Origin: Chitinophaga sp. S165 | GTDB taxonomy: Bacteria > Bacteroidota > Bacteroidia > Chitinophagales > Chitinophagaceae | Direction of reading: 5' to 3' | NCBI RefSeq assembly: GCF_003182155.1 | Contig: NZ_QGTG01000015.1 | Span: forward strand, 1 to 64,000 | Length of the DNA: 64,000 bases | Part shown: one piece after another, positions 35,388 through 45,286 of the stretch | Position numbering within the stretch: position 1 is the stretch's first letter | Layout: each line of letters begins with the position of its first letter | Notes under the pieces: generated by a model | What the model saw: only the letters and a program-made list of their open reading frames with translations | What the model was told of the DNA's origin: nothing | Database searches by the model: none | Position numbers and translations under genes: made by a program

Positions 35388-36443
35388 ATGCACAACACCA
35401 TATTAATCACCGGTGGCGCAGGATTTATCGGGTCTCATGTAGTAAGGCTCTTTGTAAAGAACTATCCTCATTACCAGATCATTAATCTGGATGCATTAAC
35501 CTATGCCGGTAATCTTGAAAACCTGAAAGACATCAAGGATCAGCCCAATTACAAATTCGTTAAGGGTGATATCACAGATGAATCATTCATTGATGAACTA
35601 TTTGCTACTTATAAGTTCGATGGGGTAATCCACCTCGCGGCTGAAAGTCATGTGGACAGGTCTATCATGGATCCGCTGGCCTTTATCAAAACCAACGTAA
35701 TGGGTACGGCAGTGCTGTTGAACGCCAGTAGAAAATACTGGAAAGACAATTATGAAGGCAAACTGTTCTATCATGTGTCTACCGATGAAGTATATGGCAG
35801 TCTGGGAGAAGAAGGTTTCTTTACCGAGCAGACCGCATATGATCCCCGTTCACCTTATTCTGCATCCAAAGCCAGCTCTGATCATTTTGTGATGGCATAC
35901 TACCACACTTATCATCTGCCTGCTATTATATCTAACTGTTCCAATAACTACGGCTCGAATCATTTCCCGGAAAAATTAATTCCGCTGGCTATCCACAACA
36001 TTAAGAACAATAAACCGGTACCTGTATATGGTAAAGGTGAGAACGTGCGCGATTGGTTGTTTGTGGAAGATCACGCCAGAGCAATAGATACTATTTTCCA
36101 TAAAGGCCGCGTAGGTGAGACCTATAACATTGGCGGCTTCAACGAATGGAAAAATATCGACCTTATTAACCTGCTGTGCATGATCATGGATAAAAAACTG
36201 CAACGAGCACCAGGTACATCTGCACAACTGATCACTTTCGTCAAAGACCGCGCCGGCCATGACCTGCGTTATGCTATCGACGCTACCAAGCTGAATAAAG
36301 AACTGGGCTGGGAACCTTCACTTCAGTTCGAAGAAGGGCTGGAAAAAACAGTGGAATGGTACCTCGCCAATGAAGAATGGCTGGAACATGTGACCAGCGG
36401 AGCGTACCAGGACTATTACAGTGATCAGTACCAAAAGAGATAA
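35388..36443 (+). CDS. rfbB: dTDP-glucose 4,6-dehydratase
   Basis: Second step of dTDP-L-rhamnose synthesis. The 351-residue NAD enzyme has ITGGAGFIGSHVVRLF, HLAAESHVDRSI, STDEVYGSLG with the active-site D-E pair, YSASKASSDH with the Y-x-x-x-K, and NCSNNYGSNHFPEKLIPL. Two bases separate its stop from rfbC. Confidence 0.96.
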   Translation: MHNTILITGGAGFIGSHVVRLFVKNYPHYQIINLDALTYAGNLENLKDIKDQPNYKFVKGDITDESFIDELFATYKFDGVIHLAAESHVDRSIMDPLAFIKTNVMGTAVLLNASRKYWKDNYEGKLFYHVSTDEVYGSLGEEGFFTEQTAYDPRSPYSASKASSDHFVMAYYHTYHLPAIISNCSNNYGSNHFPEKLIPLAIHNIKNNKPVPVYGKGENVRDWLFVEDHARAIDTIFHKGRVGETYNIGGFNEWKNIDLINLLCMIMDKKLQRAPGTSAQLITFVKDRAGHDLRYAIDATKLNKELGWEPSLQFEEGLEKTVEWYLANEEWLEHVTSGAYQDYYSDQYQKR

Positions 36444-36445
36444 CT

Positions 36446-37012
36446 ATGCCTTTTACAGAGACAGGAATACCAGGGTTGTTAGTATATGAACCCAGGGTAT
36501 TTAATGATAGCCGTGGCTATTTTTTCGAAAGTTATAATGCCCAGACCTTTGAACAGGAAGGATTACACCTTCCTTTTGTACAGGACAACCAGGCACGTTC
36601 TACATATGGAGTACTGAGAGGATTACATTATCAGCTGGAGCCATATGCACAGACAAAGCTGGTAAGAGTGCTGGAAGGAAAGATCATCGATGTGGCGGTA
36701 GATATCCGTAAAGGCTCTCCTACTTATGGCAAAGCCTTTGCAATAGAACTGACTGCAGAGAACAAAAAACAACTGCTGGTGCCGAAAGGTTTTGCTCATG
36801 GATATTCTGTGATAAGTGAAACCGCTGAAGTGATGTATAAATGCGATAACTTTTATCACAAGCCTAGTGAAGGCGGTATTATCTATAATGATCCTGCACT
36901 GAACATCGACTGGGGCATTAACCTGGCTGATGCTCTTGTTTCAGAAAAAGATACAGTGCTGCCTACACTTGAAAATTGTACGCATAACTTCGTTTTCAAT
37001 TCAAATAAGTAA
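36446..37012 (+). CDS. rfbC: dTDP-4-dehydrorhamnose 3,5-epimerase
   Basis: Third step of dTDP-rhamnose synthesis, a cupin-fold epimerase. The 188 residues carry FESYNAQTFEQ, the catalytic histidine in LRGLHYQLEP, KLVRVLEGKIIDVAVDIRKG, and FAHGYSVISETAEVMYKCDN with the catalytic tyrosine region. Its stop directly adjoins the rfbD start. Confidence 0.96.
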   Translation: MPFTETGIPGLLVYEPRVFNDSRGYFFESYNAQTFEQEGLHLPFVQDNQARSTYGVLRGLHYQLEPYAQTKLVRVLEGKIIDVAVDIRKGSPTYGKAFAIELTAENKKQLLVPKGFAHGYSVISETAEVMYKCDNFYHKPSEGGIIYNDPALNIDWGINLADALVSEKDTVLPTLENCTHNFVFNSNK

Positions 37013-37876
37013 ATGAAAAATATTCTGGTAACCGGCGCCAATGGCCAGCTGGGACAAGCATTGAAAAAGATTGCTGCGGACTATTCCGGGTTTTCGTTTG
37101 TGTATACCGACTTCAATGAGCTGGATGTTACCAGCGAAGAAGCTGTGGCTAACTTCTTCTCACAGCAGGAAATACATGGCTGTATCAACTGTGCAGCGTA
37201 TACTGCGGTAGACAAAGCAGAAAATGATGAGGAACTGGCATTCAAACTGAACTTTGAAGCTGTTTTGAACCTGGCTACTATTTGTCAGCAACACGGGGCA
37301 CAGTTTGTCCACATCTCCACTGACTATGTCTACGATGGCAAACAGACCGTACCTTATTCGGAGACTGACGACGCCAGCCCTGAAAGTATTTACGGCAGCT
37401 CCAAATTACGCGGTGAAGCAGCGGCTATAGATACCAATCCGGATACCATTGTACTACGTACTTCCTGGCTGTATTCTGAGTTCGGTGTTAACTTCGTAAA
37501 GCGTATGCGTGAGCTGATGCAGGAGAAGGACAACCTGAACGTTGTATTTGACCAGGCAGGAACGCCTACCTATGCGGTGGACCTGGCAAAGGCTATCCTG
37601 GATGTGCTGACTAAAGTATGGGATGCTCCGGGGAACTATGGCGGCGTATATCACTTCAGTAATGAAGGGGTGACCAGCTGGTACGACTTCGCAGTGGCTA
37701 TCAGAGAGCTGACAGGGGCCTCCTGCACCGTGGCGCCTATTACGTCAGACATGTACCCTACTGCGGCGAAAAGACCCGCTTACAGTGTCATGAACAAACA
37801 AAAGATCAGAGATACTTTCGGCTTACAGATCCCTTACTGGCGCGAAAGCCTGAAGGCTTGCCTTAAAAACCTGTAG
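37013..37876 (+). CDS. rfbD: dTDP-4-dehydrorhamnose reductase
   Basis: Last step of dTDP-L-rhamnose synthesis with NAD(P)H. The 287 residues show VTGANGQLGQAL, NCAAYTAVDKAE, ISTDYVYDG, and the Y-x-x-x-K in SIYGSSKLRGE. Last gene of the operon; a strong terminator follows. The first enzyme of the path, rfbA, is not in this cluster. Confidence 0.95.
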   Translation: MKNILVTGANGQLGQALKKIAADYSGFSFVYTDFNELDVTSEEAVANFFSQQEIHGCINCAAYTAVDKAENDEELAFKLNFEAVLNLATICQQHGAQFVHISTDYVYDGKQTVPYSETDDASPESIYGSSKLRGEAAAIDTNPDTIVLRTSWLYSEFGVNFVKRMRELMQEKDNLNVVFDQAGTPTYAVDLAKAILDVLTKVWDAPGNYGGVYHFSNEGVTSWYDFAVAIRELTGASCTVAPITSDMYPTAAKRPAYSVMNKQKIRDTFGLQIPYWRESLKACLKNL

Positions 37877-37889
37877 ACCGTATACTAAA

Positions 37890-37932
37890 AAAGTTAAAGC
37901 CCTCGCACCATTGGTACGAGGGCTTTACTTTT
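37890..37932. terminator. Terminator after rfbD
   Basis: Stem AAAGCCCTCG / CGAGGGCTTT with flanking A and T tracts, shared with the convergent gene at 37947. Confidence 0.85.
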
Positions 37933-37946
37933 TATACAGGTTCCTG

Positions 37947-38642
37947 TTATTTCTTTACGTGAGTGATTTCCATATGACCGGCAGGTTTACCATCTTTGGA
38001 AGTTTCTGTTTTCACTACCCCAAAGCCAGGCGCAAACCATTCTGCAGCCACCATATCCATAGGGAGGTTCATGCCCATCATTTTCATGGAAAGGCTCATA
38101 TTATAGCTGATCTTATAACAATCCCAGCTACCGCCGGCGGTCGTTACTTTCTCCTTCCCAACCACTTTACGGTCAGTCACTTTATACTGAAGGCTCATAT
38201 CCATGCCATTGGCATTGCCGCTCATGTCGAATGAGCCATCAGGCAGGGATTGTCCTTCTTTCAAATTAGCAGGATAATTCAGGAATGCATTCCCTTCTGA
38301 CTCCATTTTCATGTTCTGCAGCTGCGGAAGATTGGGCAGGGACATTTTCATATCCACCATGATCTCTCCACCGGTACATTTGAATTTTCCTTTTCCGGAA
38401 GAGATGGTTTTACCTTTTGCATCTTTCAGTGTAGAAGTAAAATCGGATACGCTGGCACTACCTTCCTTACTGACAGACAATACGTTGTATACGTTTTTAG
38501 CTACAGCCGTGCCCTTTGCGTCGAACATGGTCATCTCTACTTCTGCGTTATTCAGCAAATAGTAGTAATTCTTACAGTCCTGGGCACTTAACACATTGAC
38601 TGCCAGCAGCAGACATGCGATAAAAAACAAACTTTTTTTCAT
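37947..38642 (-). CDS. Exported hypothetical protein, DUF3108/TapB-like
   Basis: A 231-residue secreted protein with a clear signal peptide (MKKSLFFIACLLLAVNVLSA then QD). The rest is beta-rich and methionine-rich, with repeating hydrophobic-polar strands (GKFKCTGGEIMVDMKMSL, WDCYKISYNMSLSMKMMG) and a C-terminal EWFAPGFGVVKTE segment as seen in DUF3108-type periplasmic proteins. Three cysteines are spread through the mature part. Function unknown; a role in the cell envelope or metal handling (many methionines) is only a guess. Confidence 0.75.
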   Translation of the reverse strand: MKKSLFFIACLLLAVNVLSAQDCKNYYYLLNNAEVEMTMFDAKGTAVAKNVYNVLSVSKEGSASVSDFTSTLKDAKGKTISSGKGKFKCTGGEIMVDMKMSLPNLPQLQNMKMESEGNAFLNYPANLKEGQSLPDGSFDMSGNANGMDMSLQYKVTDRKVVGKEKVTTAGGSWDCYKISYNMSLSMKMMGMNLPMDMVAAEWFAPGFGVVKTETSKDGKPAGHMEITHVKK

Positions 38643-38741
38643 AATGTATTCTTTACAGAAAATGGCGGTTTTATCCGGATGTTAATGTACGAATTTCCTG
38701 TACATCGCCCTTCTCCCCCATATCGTTTAAAATTCTTTTCT

Positions 38742-38749
38742 TACGTTTG
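38742..38749 (+). promoter_or_regulatory. -7 promoter box of tyrS
   Basis: TACGTTTG matches TAnnTTTG and lies 21 bases before the tyrS ATG at 38771. Confidence 0.45.
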
Positions 38750-38770
38750 CAAAAATTATCCCAATTAATC

Positions 38771-40054
38771 ATGAACCTGATAGAGGAATTACGCTGGAGA
38801 GGAATGGTGCAGGATATAATGCCGGGCACAGAGGAGCAATTATTAAAAGAAATGACTACTGCTTACGTGGGCTTTGACCCGACAGCAGACTCCCTTCATA
38901 TAGGCAGCCTGGTACCTATCCTGCTGCTGGTACACCTGCAAAGGGCCGGTCATAAGCCACTGGCGCTGGTGGGTGGTGCTACAGGTATGGTGGGTGATCC
39001 TTCTTTTAAGGCAGAAGAGCGGAAAATGCTGGATCTGGATACCCTGGCGCACAACCAGAAAGGTATTAAGGCACAACTGGAGAAGTTCCTTGATTTCGAC
39101 CCGGCTAAACCTAATGCCGCCGAAATGGTCAATAACTTTGACTGGTTTAAGGACATTTCCTTCCTGGATTTCATCCGTGATGTAGGTAAACATATTACTG
39201 TTAACTACATGATGTCCAAAGATTCTGTAAAAAGAAGACTGGAAGGAGACAGCGGGATGTCCTTTACAGAATTCACCTATCAGCTGATCCAGGGATACGA
39301 CTTTTTCCATTTATACACTGCGAAGAACTGTAAACTGCAAATGGGCGGTTCTGACCAGTGGGGTAATATAGTGACCGGTACTGAACTGGTACGCCGTAAG
39401 GCGGGTGGTGAGGCGTTTGCGTTCACCTGTCCGCTGCTGAAGAAAGCGGATGGCAGTAAGTTTGGTAAATCTGAGAATGGTAACGTGTGGCTGGACCCAG
39501 AGAAGACATCTCCGTACCTGTTCTACCAATTCTGGTTAAAAACACAGGATGAAGATGCCAAGAACTATATCAGGATATTTACTTTCCTCAATAAGGAAGA
39601 GATTGATGAAATGATCACAGCTCATGATCAAGCCCCTCATTTACGGCAGCTCCAAAAAAGACTGGCTCAGGAACTTACCATCTTTATCCACGGCGAAAAG
39701 GAGTATGAATTTGCCGTCAAGGCAAGTGAGATGCTGTTCGGTAAAGACACTGCTGAGATATTAAAGTCACTGACCGAACAACAATTGCTGGAAGTAATGG
39801 ATGGTGTACCTCAGTTCGAATTTGCAGCATCCGATATAGACGCAGGAAAGGATATTGTTTCATTTCTCGCGGAAACGGGCATTCTGCCGAGCAAAAGTGA
39901 AGCCAGAAAGATGGTACAGAACAATGGTATCAGTATCAATAAAGTAAAGGTTACCGGGATAGATGCAGTGATTGACAAGAACCAGTTACTGAATGGCAAA
40001 TACATTCTTGTACAGAGAGGAAGTAAAAACTACTCCCTGGTAATAACGAAGTAA
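38771..40054 (+). CDS. tyrS: Tyrosyl-tRNA synthetase
   Basis: Charges tRNA-Tyr. The 427-residue class I synthetase has the HIGH-type motif as LHIGSL, YVGFDPTADS, GGATGMVGDPS, the QGYDFFHL tyrosine pocket, QMGGSDQWGNI and the KMSKS-type loop as KFGKSE. A C-terminal S4 RNA-binding domain (PSKSEARKMVQNNGISIN) is present. The ATG at 38771 follows the promoter box; the upstream in-frame ATG at 38747 lies on top of it. Confidence 0.96.
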   Translation: MNLIEELRWRGMVQDIMPGTEEQLLKEMTTAYVGFDPTADSLHIGSLVPILLLVHLQRAGHKPLALVGGATGMVGDPSFKAEERKMLDLDTLAHNQKGIKAQLEKFLDFDPAKPNAAEMVNNFDWFKDISFLDFIRDVGKHITVNYMMSKDSVKRRLEGDSGMSFTEFTYQLIQGYDFFHLYTAKNCKLQMGGSDQWGNIVTGTELVRRKAGGEAFAFTCPLLKKADGSKFGKSENGNVWLDPEKTSPYLFYQFWLKTQDEDAKNYIRIFTFLNKEEIDEMITAHDQAPHLRQLQKRLAQELTIFIHGEKEYEFAVKASEMLFGKDTAEILKSLTEQQLLEVMDGVPQFEFAASDIDAGKDIVSFLAETGILPSKSEARKMVQNNGISINKVKVTGIDAVIDKNQLLNGKYILVQRGSKNYSLVITK

Positions 40055-40071
40055 ACAAAACAGTATAAGAA

Positions 40072-40108
40072 CGAGGGCTGGCAATTCATATTTGCCAGCC
40101 TTTGTTAT
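40072..40108. terminator. tyrS terminator
   Basis: Stem GGCTGGCAA / TTGCCAGCC with a trailing TTTGTT. Confidence 0.75.
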
Positions 40109-40144
40109 TTAATCTCTTTCCGTTGTGACCTGTAACGTGTTATT

Positions 40145-40660
40145 CTACTCTATATCCAGTTCCCCATGTTCCCCTTCCTCATACCTTTTGCCCCTGATGA
40201 TCGAGGTCAGCATATTAAAGAAGATGACCATCTTACTGGAGGAATTGTCCCAGAACCATGCCTGCTTTGTGTCGACTTTGAGAAGGCATAATCTTGGATC
40301 ATCAATGCCGTCAGGAAACCAGACTTCTACCGCCGGCGTCCATAACTGCTTCATTTTCTCCTTGTCAACGATGATCGAACCAATACCAAAGATGTTCAGA
40401 TAGGTATTGTGTCCTGGATGAGAGTAGATGAGGTTTAACTCATTATTCTCGGAAATCTGGGTGACCTTACCAGAATACTCGTTTGAAAAGAACCAGACAT
40501 TTCCTTCCTTGTCCACATCCACGGTGGCCATAGGCCTGGAAATGACATGTCCATGATCGTCTATTGTGGTGAACATGCATATCCGTACTTCGTTGATCAG
40601 GTCAGTGACCTTCCGGATAGCATCTTCTCTTTTGAGGATCGCTCCCATTTCTAAATGCAT
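40145..40660 (-). CDS. Pyridoxamine 5'-phosphate oxidase-fold general stress protein
   Basis: A 171-residue flavin-binding split-barrel protein like general stress protein 26. It reads ICMFTTIDDHGHVISRPMATVD, then VWFFSNEYSGKVTQI, INLIYSHPG-like NELNLIYSHPG, and WTPAVEVWFPDGIDDPRLCLLKV, a typical order in this group. It probably binds FMN or F420-like cofactors; the reaction is unknown. An ATG at 40648 is an alternative start. Bounded by terminators on both sides, so it is monocistronic. Confidence 0.88.
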   Translation of the reverse strand: MHLEMGAILKREDAIRKVTDLINEVRICMFTTIDDHGHVISRPMATVDVDKEGNVWFFSNEYSGKVTQISENNELNLIYSHPGHNTYLNIFGIGSIIVDKEKMKQLWTPAVEVWFPDGIDDPRLCLLKVDTKQAWFWDNSSSKMVIFFNMLTSIIRGKRYEEGEHGELDIE

Positions 40661-40696
40661 TTGCTATCCAACAGTAAAATTCATGCCACAACTTAA

Positions 40697-40734
40697 AAAA
40701 AAGCAGGGTATTGTAAATACAACACCCTGCTTTT
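40697..40734. terminator. Terminator of the amidohydrolase operon
   Basis: Stem AAAAGCAGGGT / ACCCTGCTTTT with inner pairing TTGT/ACAA, just downstream of the stop at 40754 on the minus strand. Confidence 0.8.
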
Positions 40735-40753
40735 CAATGATTTTCTATTTTTT

Positions 40754-42046
40754 CTACTTCAAGCCGTACTTATGTTTATAACGTTCGTACAGTTGTTTGT
40801 GTTTATTGTCGAGGTTGATCTCCCTGCCCTGAATGAAGGCCTGGGTTACAATGCTGCTGCGCATATCAAGAAGATCGCCTGTGCTGATAACGATGTTAGC
40901 ATCCTTACCTGTCTCCAGTGATCCGGTCGTTTTATCGATTCCCAGGATCTTTGCGGCGTTCAATGTAACGGCCGTCAGCGCCTCTTCCTTTGACAAACCA
41001 TAAGCACTAGCCGTACCTGCTTCAAACGGCAGGTTACGTTGTTGCCAGAAGCCTTCATTGCTCAAGCAGAACAATACACCTGCCTGCTGTAACTGAGCCG
41101 CCGTTTTATATGGCTGGTCCACATCATCATCTGCCGTAACAGGCAGGCTATGCGGCTGGCCAAGTACCACAGCAATATTATTCTGTTTCAGGACATCTGC
41201 TATGATCCAGGAATCTGCACCACCAGCAATTACCACGTCAATGCCGAACTCTTTTGCAAAGTCGACTGCCACCAGCATTTCCTTTACAAGGTTACAGTGA
41301 ATGAACAGCTTCTGTTCTTTTGTGAACAGCTTCCGAACTGCTTCAAATTTCAGGTTTACCGCGCTGTGTTTATCTTCCTGGTAATACGCTTTTGCTTCAC
41401 TCAGGAAGGCGCGCACCTTACCGGTCTTTTCAGCAAACTCCTCTGCCCTGTCTTTAGTGATAGGGAAACGTCCGGGCAGTGAAGGCGGTGGCAACAGGCT
41501 TGGCATATAGAAATGTATAGCCCCATCTTTCTTATAGGCAGCATCTTCCCAGTTCCACGCATCCAGTTGTACTACTGAAGAAGAACCAGGTATCATTCCG
41601 CCTTCCGGAGTTACCTGTGCTAACAGGATACCATTAGATCGAAGGGTATTGATCACTTTAGAGTCGGTATTGTAAGCTACCAGCGAACGAACTGACGGAT
41701 TGATCTCCCCTACTTCGCTGAAGTCGTTGGTTGACCTTACAGCTTCCACTTCTGTCAAACCCAGGGAAGTAAGCGGTGCGATAACGCCCGGATATACATG
41801 TTTACCTTTCAGGTCTACGACTATTCCATCGGCAGATGGAGCAGGAAGATTATTGCCTACGGCAGTGATCTTTCCGTTCGTGAAAACCAGTGAACCGGTT
41901 TGGAAGACCTGTCCGTTACCGGCATGAATAACACCATTGATCAGGTAAACGGTCTTCCCCTGCGGAGGGGCAGGATATATTGTTTCCTGGGCCATTGCTG
42001 CCGTACAGGAAAGTGCTGTGAGATATGTTAAGATGATTCGTTTCAT
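40754..42046 (-). CDS. Exported amidohydrolase-like protein lacking the HxH metal motif
   Basis: A 430-residue protein with a signal peptide (LTALSCTAAMA then QE) and the imidazolonepropionase/dipeptidase type amidohydrolase fold: GKTVYLINGVIHAGNGQVF, and at the end LTAVTLNAAKILGIDKTTGSLETGKDANIVI. Where active homologues have PGLID.H.H this protein has YPGVIAPLTSLGL, so the first metal site is lost; the later H of HCNLVKEML and GGADSWI remain. It is probably inactive as a hydrolase or uses another chemistry, perhaps pairing with the 1005-residue neighbour 26 bp upstream. Confidence 0.82.
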   Translation of the reverse strand: MKRIILTYLTALSCTAAMAQETIYPAPPQGKTVYLINGVIHAGNGQVFQTGSLVFTNGKITAVGNNLPAPSADGIVVDLKGKHVYPGVIAPLTSLGLTEVEAVRSTNDFSEVGEINPSVRSLVAYNTDSKVINTLRSNGILLAQVTPEGGMIPGSSSVVQLDAWNWEDAAYKKDGAIHFYMPSLLPPPSLPGRFPITKDRAEEFAEKTGKVRAFLSEAKAYYQEDKHSAVNLKFEAVRKLFTKEQKLFIHCNLVKEMLVAVDFAKEFGIDVVIAGGADSWIIADVLKQNNIAVVLGQPHSLPVTADDDVDQPYKTAAQLQQAGVLFCLSNEGFWQQRNLPFEAGTASAYGLSKEEALTAVTLNAAKILGIDKTTGSLETGKDANIVISTGDLLDMRSSIVTQAFIQGREINLDNKHKQLYERYKHKYGLK

Positions 42047-42072
42047 GTTGTTTGATTGATACTGTCCGGCAA

Positions 42073-45000
42073 TTACAATTCGCTGTTTCCATCTGTCAGG
42101 CGTTGCTGATGGCCTCCCTGCAGATCTTCACAATGGTACATTTCTTCCATAGAAGCAGCTGCTTTCTGGGTAGGCGTACCTTTTTTCTTCTCTCCCAGCA
42201 TTTTCTGCACCAGGCGGTTACGTTCTTTGCTGATACGTTGGCGGAGCTCAAAGTCTTTCTCCCTGTCAAAATAAACGATACCGTCTACAAGGGTCTTGTC
42301 AGCCTTCGCATAAATGCTCAACGGATTATCACTCCAAAGTACGAGGTCGGCGTCTTTACCAGCTTTAATACTACCTACCTGTGCATCCACGTGCAGTAAT
42401 TTAGCCGGATTGAGGGTGACAAGCTTCAGTGCTTCCTCTTCTGTCATATCACCGTACTTAATGTTCTTTGCAGCTTCATGGTTCAGCCTGCGGGCCATTT
42501 CAGCATCATCAGAGTTGATGGCAACATTCACACCTACACGTTGCATGATGGTAGCATTATAAGGGATAGCATCCTGCACTTCCATTTTATACGCCCACCA
42601 GTCAGCGAAGGTACCAGCGCCGGCACCATGCTGTTTCATTTTATCGGCCACTTTATATCCTTCCAGGATGTGGGTGAATGTATTCACACGGAAATGAAAA
42701 GTATCAGCCACATGCAGCAGCATATTGATCTCACTCTGTACATAAGAGTGACAGGTAATAAAGCGTTTGTTGTTCAGGATCTCTACCAGCGCATCCAGTT
42801 CAAGATCGCGGCGTTTGCCTGCACCTGCTTTTTCATAGTCACGGGCACGGGTAAATGCATCTGCCAGTACCTGTTCAACGCCCATACGTGTTTGCGGGAA
42901 ACGTTCGCGCTGGCGATCACCCCAATTGGATTGCTTCACGTTCTCACCCAATGCGAATTTGATAAAAGGATCAGATCCGGCAAATTTCAGTTCTTCCGCA
43001 TCAGCGCCCCAGCGTAATTTTATCAGCTGGCTTTGTCCGCCGATAGTGTTGGCAGAGCCATGCAACAGATGAGAAGCGGTCACGCCTCCGCTCAGTTGTC
43101 TGTAGATATTCACATCATCCGGATTCACGACATCAGCTATACGCACTTCTGATGTTACAGATTGTGAGCCTTCATTCACACCTTTGGATATAGCGATGTG
43201 AGAGTGCTCATCAATGATACCTGCAGTGAGGTGCTTACCCGTACCATCGATCACGCGGGCATTACCGGCAGGTAGGTTCTTACCTATCTGTGCGATCTTG
43301 CCACTACGTACCAGCACGTCTGTATTTTCAAGTTTGCCTTCTTTCTCGTTTGTCCAGACAGTAGCATTCTTTATCAGCACATCCTGCTGTTTAGGCAATG
43401 CTTCCCATCCGTAACCGTTGAAAGGGAAATAAAGATTGCCTATCTGTGGAGCAGTCTTAGTTTTGGTAGTATCCGGCTTAGAAGCGGCAGCAGTGAATGC
43501 AGCACTCCATTTCACCCATTTACCACTTGTATCAAGCCCTGTACCCGTCCATTCTGCAGCTCCTGCTACACCGCTCAGCCTCAGTTGCTCGCCACCTTTC
43601 CTTAATGGGAAAGCAAGTTTAACCAGCTGACCATTTATAGTAACGGTACCCGCCAGTGTATCCTGCTGGATCAGCGACAAAGCAGGTGTTGCAGCAGATC
43701 CTTTTAACAGGATAGTATATTTAGTGTTGCCTGGATTGATAGTGAGTGTATATGTGCCACGCACGTCTTTCCAACCTTCGTCTTTAACAACATATTTTTT
43801 CCCCTGTACCCAGTTCTGGAACAGAATTGTGTTCTCATTAAAGATAGTGCCTGATGTTACCAGGAAGTTAGCCAGTTTACCAGGCTCCAGTGAACCTACC
43901 TGGTCATCAGCTTTGATAATACGTGCAGGCGCCAGTGTCAATGCGTCTAATGCCTTTTGTTCGCTGAGACCATATTCAATAGATTTTCTCACAGCTGCGA
44001 GCAACTGTTTTACATCTTTTAATCCGGATGCGGTGAAGCAGAAAGGAATATTCGCCTTTTCAAAAGCAGCAGCTTCTGTAGGCGCCAGTTCCCAATGTTT
44101 CATATCACTCAGCGCAACAAAACGTGCATCGTTCGGGTCCTCTACATCTATAGGTTGCGGGAAGTTCAGCGGCAGGATGAATGACGCTTTGGTAGCGATC
44201 ATTTCAGGAATACGCTGGTATTCATTACCACCAGCCCTGATAATGTATTGCACGCCAAATTCATCGCCTATTTTATCTGCACGTAAAGCATCCCATTTAT
44301 CCTGTGCTTCAAATATCTGCGGTAAGTTGCTATTCTCATTCCACGCCTGCAGTGTAAGGTTAGTACCTTCTTTTGCAGGATGCGACTGATACCACTGGGC
44401 ATCGAGATATGTTTGCCGTAATAAAGCGATGCTACCCATTAAAGAACTTGGATAGTTCTGGGTAGAGCTGCCTTTATCAAATGAAAAGTGCGCACTTGCC
44501 TTCTCTTTCACCAGCACTTTATTGTCACGATCGTCTGCCAGTGTCACCAGTACACCGGTACCACGGGCAATGCCATCCTGCTGATGAGAAAGCACGGTAC
44601 CAAAACCAACATTACGCAGAGATGCAGCACTTGTACCATCTACCGTGAAAACTGTTGCAGCATTCACTTCACTCTTAATAGCCTGGTTCCATCCATATGC
44701 GCCTTTGGTAGCAGATAAGAACTGTGGGTCCGACCTGTAACTACCGGCGGCTTTCTTTACGGCAGGCGTTCCATAATCGCTATACAAGTCTACGAAGGAA
44801 GGGTAAATATATTTACCTCCACAATCGATCACTACAGCATCTTTAGGTACGGGACCGTTGCCTACACTCACGATACGGCCATTGCGGATCACGAGGGTGG
44901 CATTGTTCAATACAGTACTTCCATTTTTTACAATAGTGGCTTTAACAAAGGCGTAACAGCCTTCTCTGTTATCTGCTACACCATTCACAGGAAAGGTCTC

Positions 45001-45090
45001 CTGTGCCCGGGCATAACTACCTGCAAGCAGGCCGCCCAATAAAAGACACAGATGGGAAAGCCGCTTACGCGACGAAAAAAGTTTACTCAT
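42073..45090 (-). CDS. Exported protein with two amidohydrolase-like domains
   Basis: A 1005-residue secreted protein (signal peptide ending in SYARA, about residue 28). Domain 1 (about 45-430) has the fold but reads YPSFVDLYSDYG (96-107) where the metal motif should be. A beta segment (445-530) follows. Domain 2 (about 570-980) keeps the ligands: HSH at 629-631, H781, H807 and D861 (INSDD), and so should be an active metal-dependent hydrolase. It is the first gene of a two-gene operon. Substrate unknown; peptides or cyclic amides are typical for the group. Confidence 0.85.
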   Translation of the reverse strand: MSKLFSSRKRLSHLCLLLGGLLAGSYARAQETFPVNGVADNREGCYAFVKATIVKNGSTVLNNATLVIRNGRIVSVGNGPVPKDAVVIDCGGKYIYPSFVDLYSDYGTPAVKKAAGSYRSDPQFLSATKGAYGWNQAIKSEVNAATVFTVDGTSAASLRNVGFGTVLSHQQDGIARGTGVLVTLADDRDNKVLVKEKASAHFSFDKGSSTQNYPSSLMGSIALLRQTYLDAQWYQSHPAKEGTNLTLQAWNENSNLPQIFEAQDKWDALRADKIGDEFGVQYIIRAGGNEYQRIPEMIATKASFILPLNFPQPIDVEDPNDARFVALSDMKHWELAPTEAAAFEKANIPFCFTASGLKDVKQLLAAVRKSIEYGLSEQKALDALTLAPARIIKADDQVGSLEPGKLANFLVTSGTIFNENTILFQNWVQGKKYVVKDEGWKDVRGTYTLTINPGNTKYTILLKGSAATPALSLIQQDTLAGTVTINGQLVKLAFPLRKGGEQLRLSGVAGAAEWTGTGLDTSGKWVKWSAAFTAAASKPDTTKTKTAPQIGNLYFPFNGYGWEALPKQQDVLIKNATVWTNEKEGKLENTDVLVRSGKIAQIGKNLPAGNARVIDGTGKHLTAGIIDEHSHIAISKGVNEGSQSVTSEVRIADVVNPDDVNIYRQLSGGVTASHLLHGSANTIGGQSQLIKLRWGADAEELKFAGSDPFIKFALGENVKQSNWGDRQRERFPQTRMGVEQVLADAFTRARDYEKAGAGKRRDLELDALVEILNNKRFITCHSYVQSEINMLLHVADTFHFRVNTFTHILEGYKVADKMKQHGAGAGTFADWWAYKMEVQDAIPYNATIMQRVGVNVAINSDDAEMARRLNHEAAKNIKYGDMTEEEALKLVTLNPAKLLHVDAQVGSIKAGKDADLVLWSDNPLSIYAKADKTLVDGIVYFDREKDFELRQRISKERNRLVQKMLGEKKKGTPTQKAAASMEEMYHCEDLQGGHQQRLTDGNSEL

Positions 45091-45286
45091 TGGCTTTGTT
45101 TGACAATTTAGATTTTGGGTTCATAGTGTGTTCACAATCAGCAATGTCTATCCAGGAGATAATCCCAGCTGATCCTTAAAAGTAACAAATGATTAATGTG
45201 ACGCCTGCATATTTATCTAGATTTTTGATGATTGGTATTAATATTGCAGCAATTTCCTATATTTAACAGGAGATAATTTCCTTTTT

